From assembly GCA_026770585.1 (NCBI GenBank), contig MU646679.1, positions 6,048 through 18,728 of the forward strand: a DNA stretch of 12,681 nucleotides. Direction: 5' to 3'. Numbering within the stretch: position 1 is the first letter of the stretch; the number at the start of each line of letters is the position of its first letter. Shown here piece by piece: positions 1-6,161 of the stretch. This DNA comes from Baffinella frigidus (Eukaryota > Cryptophyceae > Cryptomonadales > Baffinellaceae). Both the position numbers and the translations under genes were made by a program. The notes under the pieces were generated by a model. The model searched no databases and was not told the origin of the DNA. It saw only the letters and a list, made by a program, of their open reading frames with translations.

Positions 1-375
1 TTGGGTTTTGGGTTTTGGGTTTTGGGTTTTGGGTTTTGGGTTTTGGGTTTTGGGTTTTGGGTTTTGGGTTTTAGGTTTTGGGTTTTGGGTTTTGGGTTTT
101 GGGGGTTGGGGCTTCGGGTTTTGGGTTCAGGTTTCGGGTTTCGGGCTCCGGGTTTCGGGTTTCAGGCTTCGGGGCTGAGGTTTCGTGTTTCGTGTTTCTG
201 GTTTGTGGTTTCTGGTTTCAGTTTTTGGTTTTCGATTTTCAGTTTTCGGTTTTCGTGTTTCGTGTTTCGAGTTTCGAGTTTCGTGTTTCGGGCTTCGGAT
301 TTCGTGTTTCGGGCTTCGAGTCAAGGGTTCCAGGTTTCGGGTTTTGAATTCTGGGTTTCGGGTTTCGGGGGTTTC
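1..375 (+). repeat. Degenerate telomere-like heptad array (TTTTGGG to TTTCGGG)
   Basis: From 6 to 103 there are 14 consecutive heptads. All are TTTTGGG except one TTTTAGG (69-75). Beyond 103 the heptads drift to TTTCGGG, TTTCGTG, TTTCGAG and TTTCAGG while the 7-bp phase stays roughly recognisable to about 375. The heptad has no stop in any forward frame, whereas TTTAGGG gives a TAG once per 21 bp, so a long spurious reading frame of GFGFWVL units runs through it. G3 runs spaced by T4 give the plus strand G-quadruplex potential. Most likely this is an interstitial array derived from TTTAGGG rather than a chromosome end. Confidence 0.85.
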
Positions 376-475
376 GGGATTGGAGGTTACTGGTAGTCGT
401 CAAGGTTCGGCCGGTACTGCTTATCGACGAAGTAGGACGAATATTCAGCGGAAACCCCGCACTCCTGATGTTTGA

Positions 476-640
476 AGTTTGGGGTTTAGGGTCGAGGGTT
501 CAGGGTTTAGGGTTCAGGGATTAGGGTGTGCGGTTTAGGGTGTAGGGTTTAGGGTTTAGGGGTTAGAATTTTTGGTTTACGGTTTATGGTTTATGGTTGA
601 TGGTTTATAGTCTATGGCTTATGGTGTAGGGGTGTAGGGG
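476..640 (+). repeat. Degenerate TTTAGGG-like interstitial telomere array
   Basis: Repeated GGTTTAGGG, GGTTCAGGG and GTGTAGGG variants run from about 480 to 565. They decay into GGTTTATGG/GGTTTACGG-type heptads to about 640. The G-rich strand is the plus strand, as at 1-375. No gene is seen between 376 and 475. Confidence 0.8.
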
Positions 641-935
641 TGAGCGAGAGCGAGAGAGCGCGCGAGAGAGCGAGAGAGCGAAACAGAGACAGCGAGTGCG
701 AGAGAGACAGCGAGAGAGAGAAAGAGCATGTTAGAGAGGGAGAGGGAGAACGAGAGAGAGAGCGCGAGCGAGCGAGCAAGCGAGGGAGAGGGAGGGAGAG
801 GGATAGCGAGAGAGAGAGAGGGAGAGGAAGAGAGAGAGGGAGAGGGAGAGAGCAAGAGAGAGAGGGAGAGGGAGAGGGAGAGGGAGAGGGAGAGGGGGAG
901 AGAGAGATCAAGAGAGAGAGGGAGAGATGGAGAGG
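641..935. repeat. GA-rich low-complexity tract (GAGAGC/GAGAGG)
   Basis: This is a purine-rich simple sequence of GAGAGA, GAGCGAG and GGGAGA units. Frames through it encode only RERERE or SLSLSL peptides. The downstream part (951-1040) is mixed GC-rich sequence with no recognisable feature. Confidence 0.9.
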
Positions 936-1039
936 GGGGTGGAGGGGGGGACCTCCAAGTAGGCAGTGAGCACTGCAGCGACATAGTCAGGCGTGAGCCT
1001 CGCACCTTGCCCCCCCATCTGCAGGAGAGTCGAATTTAT

Positions 1040-1140
1040 CAATAAAACAAAACAAACAAAATGATTAAATCAATTGATACCGTTCAAACAAATAAACAAA
1101 ATATTTAAAACAAAGCAAACAAAATATCTAAATTAATCGA
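1040..1140. repeat. A-rich spacer with an imperfect internal duplication
   Basis: The tract is rich in AAACAAAC. Two similar segments, about 1050-1082 and 1112-1145, both carry AACAAAAT followed by an AATYGATACC-like motif, which suggests an old duplication of about 60 bp. Nothing coding is seen. Confidence 0.5.
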
Positions 1141-1217
1141 TACCACCACGGCCGCCATGCATGGGTATCCGAGACTGAAAGTTGGTAACACCAACTCAGC
1201 CTCGTTGCTAGAGAGTA

Positions 1218-1372
1218 ACACTACACTGCCAGGCCGGAGATTTTGTCAAAGTCAATTCACCCACAAAATCTGTCAACTCAGAAACGAGGTACCCAGATTG
1301 GGTACGAAAATCGATTTTCGCCTTGAGTTGACTCATGCAAAAACTCCGCCCTGGCAGTGCACTACGTGTTTC
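1218..1372. mobile_element. Foldback element A with nested short hairpins
   Basis: Left arm 1218-1260 and right arm 1324-1372 are imperfect inverted repeats sharing the core CTGGCAGTG / CACTGCCAG with flanking similarity. Inside lie a 9-bp arm pair (1272-1280 and 1324-1332), a hairpin with 7-bp arms (GTACCCA, loop GAT; 1289-1305) and a perfect 16-bp palindrome (CGAAAATCGATTTTCG; 1305-1320). No protein is visible. A decayed MITE-like foldback is the simplest reading. Confidence 0.5.
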
Positions 1373-1390
1373 AGCACGCCTTCAAAACGC

Positions 1391-1558
1391 GGCGACCCGA
1401 CCACCAGCACTCACAGCCCGAGCAAAACGCCGAATTTTGATTTGTGATTTCAAGGGGGTTGAAGTCGGAATCCGACTTCAACGGCTCCAATTCCCCTTGA
1501 AACCGAGAAATCAAAAATCGCCGATTTGCTCAGGCCGTGAGGGTTGGTGGGACCGACC
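1391..1558. mobile_element. Foldback element B
   Basis: The centre is a 25-bp inverted repeat with 12-bp perfect arms (GTTGAAGTCGGA) around base 1470. Outer arms continue: 1433-1456 pairs with 1493-1516, and 1401-1423 pairs with about 1528-1550 with about 4 mismatches in 23. The full stem is about 75-80 bp per arm. Short non-autonomous elements typically look like this. No target-site duplication is obvious. Confidence 0.65.
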
Positions 1559-1765
1559 GAGGGTTATCTCTCAAGACCACCAACCACCCAAGGCGGCTTA
1601 AATCGGGTTCTTAAGGCTAATACACTTTTGCATCACTCATTTCAAGGCTCAAGGGCCAACCTAGGACCTGTATCAAGAGAAGTAAAAGAAGAAGAAGAGC
1701 TGAAATCGGGTTTCTTGCCTGTAGTAATTTTCACCAGAGGTACAGATATCTATGTCCGCTCGGTA
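1559..1765. other. No recognisable feature
   Basis: Mixed sequence without a convincing frame. It has a short AAGAAGAAG run at about 1687-1699 and two loosely similar AAATCGGGTT motifs (about 1601 and 1704). I see nothing else in it. Confidence 0.5.
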
Positions 1766-1867
1766 GGCTACGGGGCACGCCCCTCCCTGGATTTCCGGGG
1801 AGGGACGTGACAACTTGCTGACTTTAGGCGTGTTTCTTGGGCAAGAATCCAATAATTAACTCAAGCA
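1766..1867 (-). mobile_element. 102-bp dispersed repeat, inverted copy of 4756-4857
   Basis: The reverse complement matches 4756-4857 along its length at roughly 88 percent by eye, with the shared stretch TTAATTATTGGATTCTTGCC. It contains a hairpin in which CCCCGGA is followed closely by TCCGGGG (one mismatch in the longer arm in this copy). Ends and target-site duplications are unclear. Confidence 0.75.
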
Positions 1868-1926
1868 AGGTTCCTCGTAGTCTTCCGAGTGGCCAGCGAT
1901 CTATTCACCCCCCTAGGGAATCCCTA

Positions 1927-2009
1927 CGTTCCTAGGGATTTGCTACCGTAGGGTCCTACAGACCGAAACACCCGAGACCCGAATTTGAGCCGCTTTGGGT
2001 CGCTGGTGG
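1927..2009. repeat. Dispersed repeat R6, copy 1
   Basis: This is a direct match of about 83 bp to 2958-3050; a shorter third copy of its right half lies at 2640-2690. Shared landmarks are CCTAGGGA, TTGCTACCGTAGGGTCCT and TTTGAGCCGCTT. The motif CTACCGTAGGGTCC also occurs, inverted, within family 1 elements, so parts of these repeats share ancestry. Confidence 0.75.
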
Positions 2010-2079
2010 TACGGTGTTGACTGCTGTATTCCGCACGGCTCGTACAAGGCCCAAACCCCGAGAGCGCTCCCACCCCGCT

Positions 2080-2240
2080 CCACACAGCGGATTTCGAAGG
2101 GATTTTGAATAACCCCTAAGCGATAAGACCTAGGACCCTACGGTAGGCAACCCGTAGGGACATAGGGGGGTTCCTACGGATAAGGTAACGGAAACTCGGG
2201 CACTGAGTGCCCAAAAATCCCTTCGTAGCCCGATGTGTGG
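2080..2240. mobile_element. Family 1 MITE, copy A
   Basis: This is a 161-bp element with terminal inverted repeats. The left end begins CCACACAGCGGATTTCGAAG and the right end finishes CTTCGTAGCCCGATGTGTGG. The 27-bp ends agree with few mismatches. Internally it carries hairpins CCCTACGG...CCGTAGGG (2137-2158) and GGGCACT/AGTGCCC (about 2198-2212). Copies B and C at the right end of the window share the same internal order. There is no coding capacity, so movement would need a transposase supplied elsewhere. Confidence 0.85.
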
Positions 2241-2443
2241 GTGCAAGTGCACTGCCATCCAGAACATTTCACTCAAGTCAACGGCCCCTCAGAGCCAGAG
2301 CCTCAAGTCAATTGGGTGCTCTGGGAGCACCCTCACCGGCAACTTACTGCCGAGGATCAGCCAGTTGGCTTAAGGTAAAATATCCTGGTTGGCAGTGAAG
2401 TGTGTCCCCGGCTGTGTGGCCTGGAACCCTTCCGCATGTGGTG
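2241..2443. other. Unassigned spacer with one short hairpin
   Basis: The only structure I see is a hairpin GGGTGCTC-TGG-GAGCACCC (2314-2332). CTGTGTGGCCTGG near 2411 resembles the outer end of family 1 and may be a remnant. No coding signal is seen. Confidence 0.4.
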
Positions 2444-2584
2444 GCCACTGAGCAGCGGCCGAGTTCCGTCCCCCCCGGATATTGGGGGGGAACGCGGTTA
2501 GAATTCCAGGGTAATGGATACGATTCTGGTACAAATAGTTTAGATGGACTGTATCCGCGAAGCCCCCAGTGGCTGCTAAGTGGC
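2444..2584. mobile_element. Family 2 MITE, copy A
   Basis: A 141-bp element with ends GCCACTGAGCAGC and GCTGCTAAGTGGC, inverted repeats of each other with one mismatch. A C7...G7 hairpin lies near the left end (about 2470-2490). Positions 2500-2584 match, inverted, 12077-12160. A related core sits at 9934-9990 and a full-length diverged copy at 5657-5790. It is non-coding. Confidence 0.75.
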
Positions 2585-2639
2585 AAGCGAATAGATGGCT
2601 GCTAAGTAGAGGGGGCACCTGCAGGCCTCCAGCCTGGAA

Positions 2640-2690
2640 AATCCGCCCCGAGATCCGGATTTGAGCCGCTTCGGGTTGCTGGTGGGAGGG
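2640..2690. repeat. Dispersed repeat R6, partial copy
   Basis: This repeats the right half of R6 (CCGCCCCGAGA, TTTGAGCCGCTTCGGGTTGC). It is followed directly by an exon-like C copy, the same order as at 3004-3107. Confidence 0.7.
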
Positions 2691-2716
2691 AACCCTCACC
2701 CCTACACCCTAAGCAC

Positions 2717-2760
2717 CTGCAAGCACGCCTGCATCGTCGCGGGCGAGTCGAACGTGAGCC
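2717..2760 (-). pseudogene. Exon-like fragment C, copy 1
   Basis: One of three nearly identical segments of about 44 bp (others end at 2907 and 3059). On the minus strand one frame reads ELTFDSPATMQACLQ and is followed by CAG|GT, a splice-donor-like end. The plus strand is also open (TCKHACIVAGESNVS), so strand is uncertain. Copy differences slightly favour minus: one is synonymous on either strand, while another is Met/Ile on minus against Cys/Trp on plus. I do not recognise the protein. It could be an amplified gene fragment or just a GC-rich repeat that happens to be open. Confidence 0.35.
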
Positions 2761-2770
2761 ATGTATGCTC

Positions 2771-2880
2771 CAGCCATCTATTCACCCTGGGACTCCAGCC
2801 ATCTATTCACCCTCCCAGGGTGCATAGATGGCTGGTGGCTGGTACGTAGATGGCTGATGCACCAGCCATCTATTCACCCC
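2771..2880. repeat. Cluster of CAGCCATCTATTCACCC repeats forming a hairpin
   Basis: CAGCCATCTATTCACC occurs near 2771, 2795 and 2864, and the inverted form TAGATGGCTG near 2825 and 2851. The copies at about 2794-2812 and 2816-2834 form a stem. A related CAGCGATCTATTCACCCCC precedes R6 copy 1 (about 1892), and GAATAGATGGCTG lies at about 2589. These look like ends of a further inverted-repeat family. Confidence 0.65.
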
Positions 2881-2906
2881 CTGAACCGTACATCCTGAGA
2901 GGGCAC

Positions 2907-2957
2907 CTGCAAGCACGCCTGGATCGTCGCGGGCGAGTCGAACGTGAGCTCTACCAA
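2907..2957 (-). pseudogene. Exon-like fragment C, copy 2
   Basis: The second copy of the segment at 2717-2760. On minus it keeps the LTFDSPAT reading and the terminal CAG|GT, with Ile in place of Met. It lies directly left of the second full R6 repeat. Function is unknown and the strand is not certain. Confidence 0.35.
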
Positions 2958-3050
2958 CGTCCCTAGGGACTTGCTACCGTAGGGTCCTGCTGACCGGAAA
3001 AACCCGCCCCGAGACCCGGATTTGAGCCGCTTCGGGTTGCAGATGGGAGG
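2958..3050. repeat. Dispersed repeat R6, copy 2
   Basis: A direct match to 1927-2009, including CCTAGGGACTTGCTACCGTA and the GAGACCCGGATTTGAGCCGC block. It is followed at 3059 by the third exon-like C copy. Confidence 0.75.
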
Positions 3051-3058
3051 GGGGGCAC

Positions 3059-3115
3059 CTGCAAACACGCCTGCATCGTCGCGGGCGAGTCGAACGTGAG
3101 CTCCACCGACGTCGG
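3059..3115 (-). pseudogene. Exon-like fragment C, copy 3
   Basis: The third copy. The minus frame reads SVELTFDSPATMQACLQ, followed by CAG|GTGCCC. Frames on both strands are open because of high GC, so the coding interpretation is tentative. It runs into the tandem duplication at 3109-3298. Confidence 0.35.
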
Positions 3116-3298
3116 GGGCGAGTCCTCCTTCCTGCCACGCCACGCCAGGTCGCAAGTGGGGATGTCAGAACGCGACGTTTCGATTTTAAAAGAGTTTCTG
3201 GTACAAAATCCACATTGTTGCGACGTCGGGGACGAGTCCTCCTTCCTGCCACGCCAGGTCATAAGTGGGAATGTCAGAGCGCGACGTTTCGATTTAAG
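3109..3298. repeat. Direct duplication, two units of about 77 bp
   Basis: Unit 1 (about 3109-3188) and unit 2 (about 3222-3298) share GACGTCGGGG, CGAGTCCTCCTTCCTGCCAC, GCCAGGTC, AAGTGGG and CGCGACGTTTCGATTT. Unit 1 has an extra CACGC. About 33 bp of unrelated sequence separates them. Confidence 0.8.
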
Positions 3299-3611
3299 GT
3301 ACACGCTCTGCTTTTTGCCACGCGAAACAAGACACGTCCATGTTTAGACAGATTCACACCTCGTCTCAAGGCCATGCACCATGCACCCCACACCCTGAAC
3401 GTAGAGACGGTTGGATCACTCATCTCCAGGCTTGAGAGTAACATAAAGAAGCAGATGAAGAAGAAGAAGAAAGAGAAGAAGAGCTCTACCGACGACGGGG
3501 GCGTCCTCAGGCCAACATCAGCTGCGCCCTACAGATTCTAGCTCTGCTTGAGCAAATCTGCGCTTGCCATAAAATACATTTAGTCCGCCGAGACTGATAT
3601 TAGCGGCTGTT
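3299..3611 (+). other. Mixed sequence with a weak, lysine-rich open frame
   Basis: A plus frame ending at 3541 includes VGSLISRLESNIKKQMKKKK, which resembles a real peptide more than the simple repeats do. However, it is entered from the repeat at 3222-3298 and has no start, domain or splice support that I can see. It may be a decayed gene fragment. 3542-3611 shows nothing recognisable. Confidence 0.2.
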
Positions 3612-4065
3612 CTGTCAGAGTTCGGGTTTGGTGCTTGGTATTTTGGTGTTTGGTGTTTCGTGGTCAGGAGTCAGGGTTTAGGGTCTAGGGTTTAGGGTGT
3701 AGGATTTAGGGTTTAGGGTTTAGGGTTTAGGGTTTAGGGTTTAGGGTTCATGGGAGAGGGTTTCTGGCTTTGGGTTTCGGGTTTTGGGTTTCGGGTTTTG
3801 GGTTTCGGGTTTTGGGTTTCGGGTTTTGGGTTTCGGGTGTCGGGTTTAGGGTTGAGGGGGTATCAGCACCAGAAGACGGGGTTCAGGGTTTCGGGTTTCG
3901 GGTTTCGGGTTTCGGGTTTGCGGTTTCGGTTTTCGGGAGAAGGTGGGGTTGAGGGTTCAGGGGTTATTCAGCACCAGAATGCGGGTTTCAGGGTTCAGGG
4001 GTTATTGGGTTCAGTGTTAAGGGGTTATTGGGTTGAGGGCTCAGGGGTTATTCAGCACCAGAATG
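3612..4065 (+). repeat. Interstitial telomere-like array with perfect TTTAGGG core
   Basis: Six perfect TTTAGGG units occupy 3705-3746, with degenerate heptads before them. From about 3768 to 3836 two heptad types alternate (TTTCGGG TTTTGGG), giving a 14-bp higher-order unit. Further on, TTTCGGG runs are interrupted by CAGCACCAGAAT-type inserts (about 3862, 3967 and 4051) that resemble part of exon-like fragment B. The G-rich strand is plus. Confidence 0.85.
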
Positions 4066-4114
4066 CAGGGTCGAACGTGAAGTCTGTGATCAACCTCTTA
4101 TCCTTCACCAAAAC
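4066..4114 (-). pseudogene. Exon-like fragment B, copy 1 (truncated)
   Basis: The minus strand reads VLVKDKRLITDFTFDPAFWC and then a stop. This resembles the longer copy at 4340-4432 but lacks the AGDY residues. It runs directly into telomere-like DNA on one side and the hairpin at 4115 on the other. It cannot be a complete exon. The family is not recognised. Confidence 0.5.
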
Positions 4115-4329
4115 TTGACTGATCATCTTTTAATTGCTACTTTGCACCGAGCAATTTTTGATTTACTGTTTTGTACCGAGCTATTTTTAGTTACTACCTA
4201 GAAAATAGATGGACGGATCTGGGAAGTGCCAGAAGGCGGGGTCGTAGAAGTAACTAAAAATAGCTCGGTACAAAACAGTAAATCAAAAATTGCTCGGTGC
4301 AAAGTAGCGATTAAAAAATGATCCGTCAA
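4115..4329. mobile_element. Long hairpin element with an exon fragment in its loop
   Basis: Arms 4115-4195 and 4249-4329 (81 bp each) are nearly perfect inverted repeats, beginning TTGAC at the left and ending GTCAA at the right. The 53-bp loop (4196-4248) reads YDPAFWHFPDPSIYF on the minus strand. A near-identical piece of about 38 bp recurs just outside the right arm at 4339-4378. The element may have formed or inserted within an exon-like sequence. No clear target-site duplication is seen. Confidence 0.75.
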
Positions 4330-4339
4330 CAAAAAAAAA

Positions 4340-4432
4340 GATGGACGGATCTGGGAAGTACCAGAAGGCGGGGTCGTAGTCTCCCGCGTCAAACGTGAAG
4401 TCATCGATCAACCTCTTCTCCTTCAGCACCTG
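4340..4432 (-). pseudogene. Exon-like fragment B, longest copy
   Basis: The 31 minus-strand codons begin QVLKEKRLIDDFTF and end YDPAFWYFPDPSI. Most codons end in G or C, and the composition is protein-like, unlike the repeats around it. The start is preceded on the minus strand by a pyrimidine-rich, telomere-type CCCTAAACC before CAG, which resembles a 3' splice site. Two shorter copies keep the VLK-D/E-KRLI core (4066-4114 and 4868-4906). Downstream it is cut by a T-run and the hairpin at 4115-4329. I do not recognise the protein family. It is most likely a gene fragment, not a working gene. Confidence 0.55.
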
Positions 4433-4451
4433 GGTTTAGGGTTAAGGTTTA

Positions 4452-4686
4452 TTGTACTTTTCGGCTTAGCGCGGATTTTTTCGAGATCAGGTTGGGAGAT
4501 CGGGGAACGAAAAAAGTGAAAATAATTCGTTTTGTGACATGCTATGGGTGGGGGTCGCGATCTTGTCATCAAATTCACGCGTAAGATAGCATAAAACTTT
4601 AGATGGACGTAAAAATGATCGCGATTTTTTCGATTTTCTCGATCCCCCGACCCGAAGTGAATTCCGCGCCAAGCCGAAATCTACAA
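4452..4686. mobile_element. TA-flanked MITE, TTGTA...GCGCGGA family, copy 1
   Basis: A 235-bp element with inverted ends: the left starts TTGTACTTTTCGGCTTAGCG and the right ends CGCCAAGCCGAAATCTACAA (about 3 mismatches in 24). It is flanked by TA at 4450-4451 and 4687-4688. The related element at 7516-7715 shares end motifs (GGCTT, GCGCGGA) and internal ATGCTAT and CACCCATA-type motifs. TA duplication and absence of coding sequence fit a non-autonomous Tc1/mariner-type element. Confidence 0.8.
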
Positions 4687-4755
4687 TATCAGAACCAGAA
4701 GGTGGCATTCCGGGGGCCGGGTTCCGTCAACCGCTCAGAACACTGCAAGGAATCA

Positions 4756-4857
4756 TGCTTAAGTTAATTATTGGATTCTTGCCCGAGAAACACGCCAAAA
4801 GTCAGCAATTTATCACGACCCTCCCCGGATTTCCGGGGAGGGACGTGCCCCGTGGCC
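4756..4857 (+). mobile_element. 102-bp dispersed repeat, inverted copy of 1766-1867
   Basis: It carries a perfect hairpin CCCTCCCCGGA-TT-TCCGGGGAGGG (4819-4842). The same CCCCGGATTTCCGGGG motif sits inside family 2 copy B (about 5685-5700). The mate lies about 3 kb upstream in the opposite orientation. Confidence 0.75.
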
Positions 4858-4867
4858 TTTTGAGTGG

Positions 4868-4906
4868 CGTCAAGTCCGCGATCAACCTCTTATCCTTCAA
4901 AACCTG
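4868..4906 (-). pseudogene. Exon-like fragment B, copy 3 (partial)
   Basis: The minus strand reads QVLKDKRLIADLT. It is preceded by GTTGTGCAG, again a CAG at the border as in the copy at 4340-4432. Similarity is lost after the first 13 codons, where the 102-bp repeat's flank begins. The family is not recognised. Confidence 0.45.
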
Positions 4907-4913
4907 CACAACG

Positions 4914-5066
4914 TGTTAGCGTGTCGGGTTCCGGGTTCCGGGTTCCGGGTCTGCAGTTCCGGGTTCCGGGTCTGCGGTTCCGGGTTTAGGGTCTGCGGTT
5001 CCGGGTTTAGGGTCTACGGTTCCGGGTTTAGGGTCTACGGTTCCGGGTTTAGGGTCTACGGTTTAG
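4914..5066 (+). repeat. Telomere-variant array with 21-bp higher-order unit
   Basis: After a short run of TTCCGGG heptads, three heptads repeat as a block. 4936-4977 holds two TTCCGGG-TTCCGGG-TCTGCRG units and 4978-5061 holds four TTCCGGG-TTTAGGG-TCTRCGG units. The last four units are nearly identical, so this array is young or homogenised compared with its neighbours. Confidence 0.9.
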
Positions 5067-5110
5067 ACCACGCGCCCGGACGCGCTTGACTGATCCGCAC
5101 AGGGGTTTTA

Positions 5111-5246
5111 GCTTGAATTTGGGCTCGCCATTATCCCGCTCCCCCCAAAATTTCGCAGGTAAATTTTGACCCCCCCATGAAATCTACCTGTGAAATTTGG
5201 GGGGTGGGCGAAATAATGGCGAGCTCAAATTGAACTGGGACAGAGC
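5111..5246. mobile_element. Family 5 MITE, copy A
   Basis: A 136-bp element flanked by TA (5109-5110 and 5247-5248). Inverted arms share TTGAATTTGGGCTCGCCATT, a C6-7 tract and AATTTCRCAGGTA, around a central ATGAAAT. The right end is GGGACAGAGC. The left end lacks about 10 bp of the matching terminus. Related copies are at 9424-9544 and 9872-9931. Confidence 0.8.
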
Positions 5247-5248
5247 TA

Positions 5249-5503
5249 GGGTTTGTACCGGGGAGGGGACGCGACCGGGAGGATTAGTACCAGAGAAACA
5301 GGCGATCAGTCAACTGACAATCTCGTGCCCTTCAGCACCGTGCGAGCGAAGCGAGTGCCTTCAACACCCACCGCAGTTCACTCTGGGGATACTACCCCGT
5401 GTAGGATGGCCGGAGTGACTTTACACAGTCACGTCCACTATAAGGCGATACAAGCCCGCAAGGATTAGTCAACTGTGGCGATGTGCACCTGATCTAATCG
5501 CGG
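5249..5503. other. No recognisable gene or element
   Basis: Unique-looking sequence. GCCGGAGTGACTTTACACAG (5410-5429) matches, inverted, the 21-bp tandem at 8560-8601. Open frames here are short and unconvincing. Confidence 0.4.
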
Positions 5504-5636
5504 CGAGTATTTGACTCAAATACGATCTTGGCAACGAAATTTACTACACACCAGGTTTTACTATTACTTTTATGAACCAACTGTGTAGTACTTTTTGTTG
5601 CCAGGTCCTAGAAATCGTATTTGAGTCAAATACTCG
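5504..5636. mobile_element. Foldback element with 23-bp perfect ends
   Basis: CGAGTATTTGACTCAAATAC opens the left end. 5504-5526 and 5614-5636 are perfect inverted repeats of 23 bp, with similarity continuing inward (TGGCAAC...GTTGCCA and TACTACACA...TGTGTAGTA). Each end contains its own palindrome GTATTTGA-C-TCAAATAC, so cruciform formation at each terminus is possible. It is non-coding. Confidence 0.8.
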
Positions 5637-5656
5637 TCCGGATGAGATCCCCCGTC

Positions 5657-5790
5657 CCACTTAGCAGCGCCCGAGTTCTATCTTCCCCGGATTTCCGGGG
5701 ATCTTTTCAAGCCCCTGACCCTAAAATGCAATTTGTACCAGAATCGTTCAGATGGACACATCATCAAAGGCCCCGGTAGCTGCTAAGCGG
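5657..5790. mobile_element. Family 2 MITE, copy B
   Basis: The ends CCACTTAGCAGCGCCCGAG and the inverted AGCTGCTAAGCGG match the family. The interior shares AATTTGTACCAGAATCG and AGATGGAC with copy A. A CCCCGGATTTCCGGGG palindrome lies near 5685-5700. Length is 134 bp, like the other copies. Confidence 0.65.
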
Positions 5791-5811
5791 CGGTCCTGCA
5801 CAACCATAGCC

Positions 5812-5945
5812 TCACGCATGGCGGCCGTGTCGGTACCAACAAAACCACACGTATGAACCTCTTGGAGGCTGTGTTTAAGCCGGACCTCTCTCGGCGCCCC
5901 TGCTCAGGCACAGCCTCCGGGGGGGTTCACGCATGGCGGCCGTGT
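5812..5945 (+). repeat. TCACGCATGGCGGCCGTGT direct pair
   Basis: The 19-bp motif occurs at 5812-5830 and 5927-5945, and inverted (CACGGCCGCCATGC) at 1147-1160. No gene is evident between the copies. Confidence 0.65.
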
Positions 5946-5957
5946 TGGCAGCAGTAA

Positions 5958-5960
<3 letters not shown>

Positions 5961-5992
<32 letters not shown>

Positions 5993-6161
5993 GGAAGCAG
6001 GAAAGTACCTGGGGCAGCGATAGGCAGCCAGCGAGAGGCGTATCGAGGCCCGAACGCTGTCTCTCTGTTGGTAGGTAGGAAGGAAGGCAAGAAGGAAGGA
6101 AGGAAGGAAGGAAGGGAGGAAGGACGGAAGAAAGGAAGGAAGGGAGGGAGGAAGGACGGAA
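5961..6161. repeat. (TC)n and (GGAA)n microsatellites
   Basis: TC dinucleotides fill 5961-5989 and GGAA/GGGA tetramers fill about 6070-6161. A shorter GGAA run recurs at about 6515-6541. A plus frame of about 148 codons crosses this area but consists of SLSLS and GRKEGRKEG translations of the repeats, so I do not call it a gene. Confidence 0.9.

Noticed and set aside
1-396. 131-codon plus frame (GFGFWVL repeats)
   Set aside because: It is a translation of heptad DNA that lacks stops in any frame. There is no complexity beyond the 7-bp period.
1-640. True chromosome end
   Set aside because: The arrays are degenerate, occur repeatedly in both orientations and lie between other sequences. A terminal position cannot be shown, though 1-103 touches the window edge.
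619-1045. Several frames rich in RERE or SLSP
   Set aside because: Both strands and several frames are open only because of the GA/TC simple sequence.
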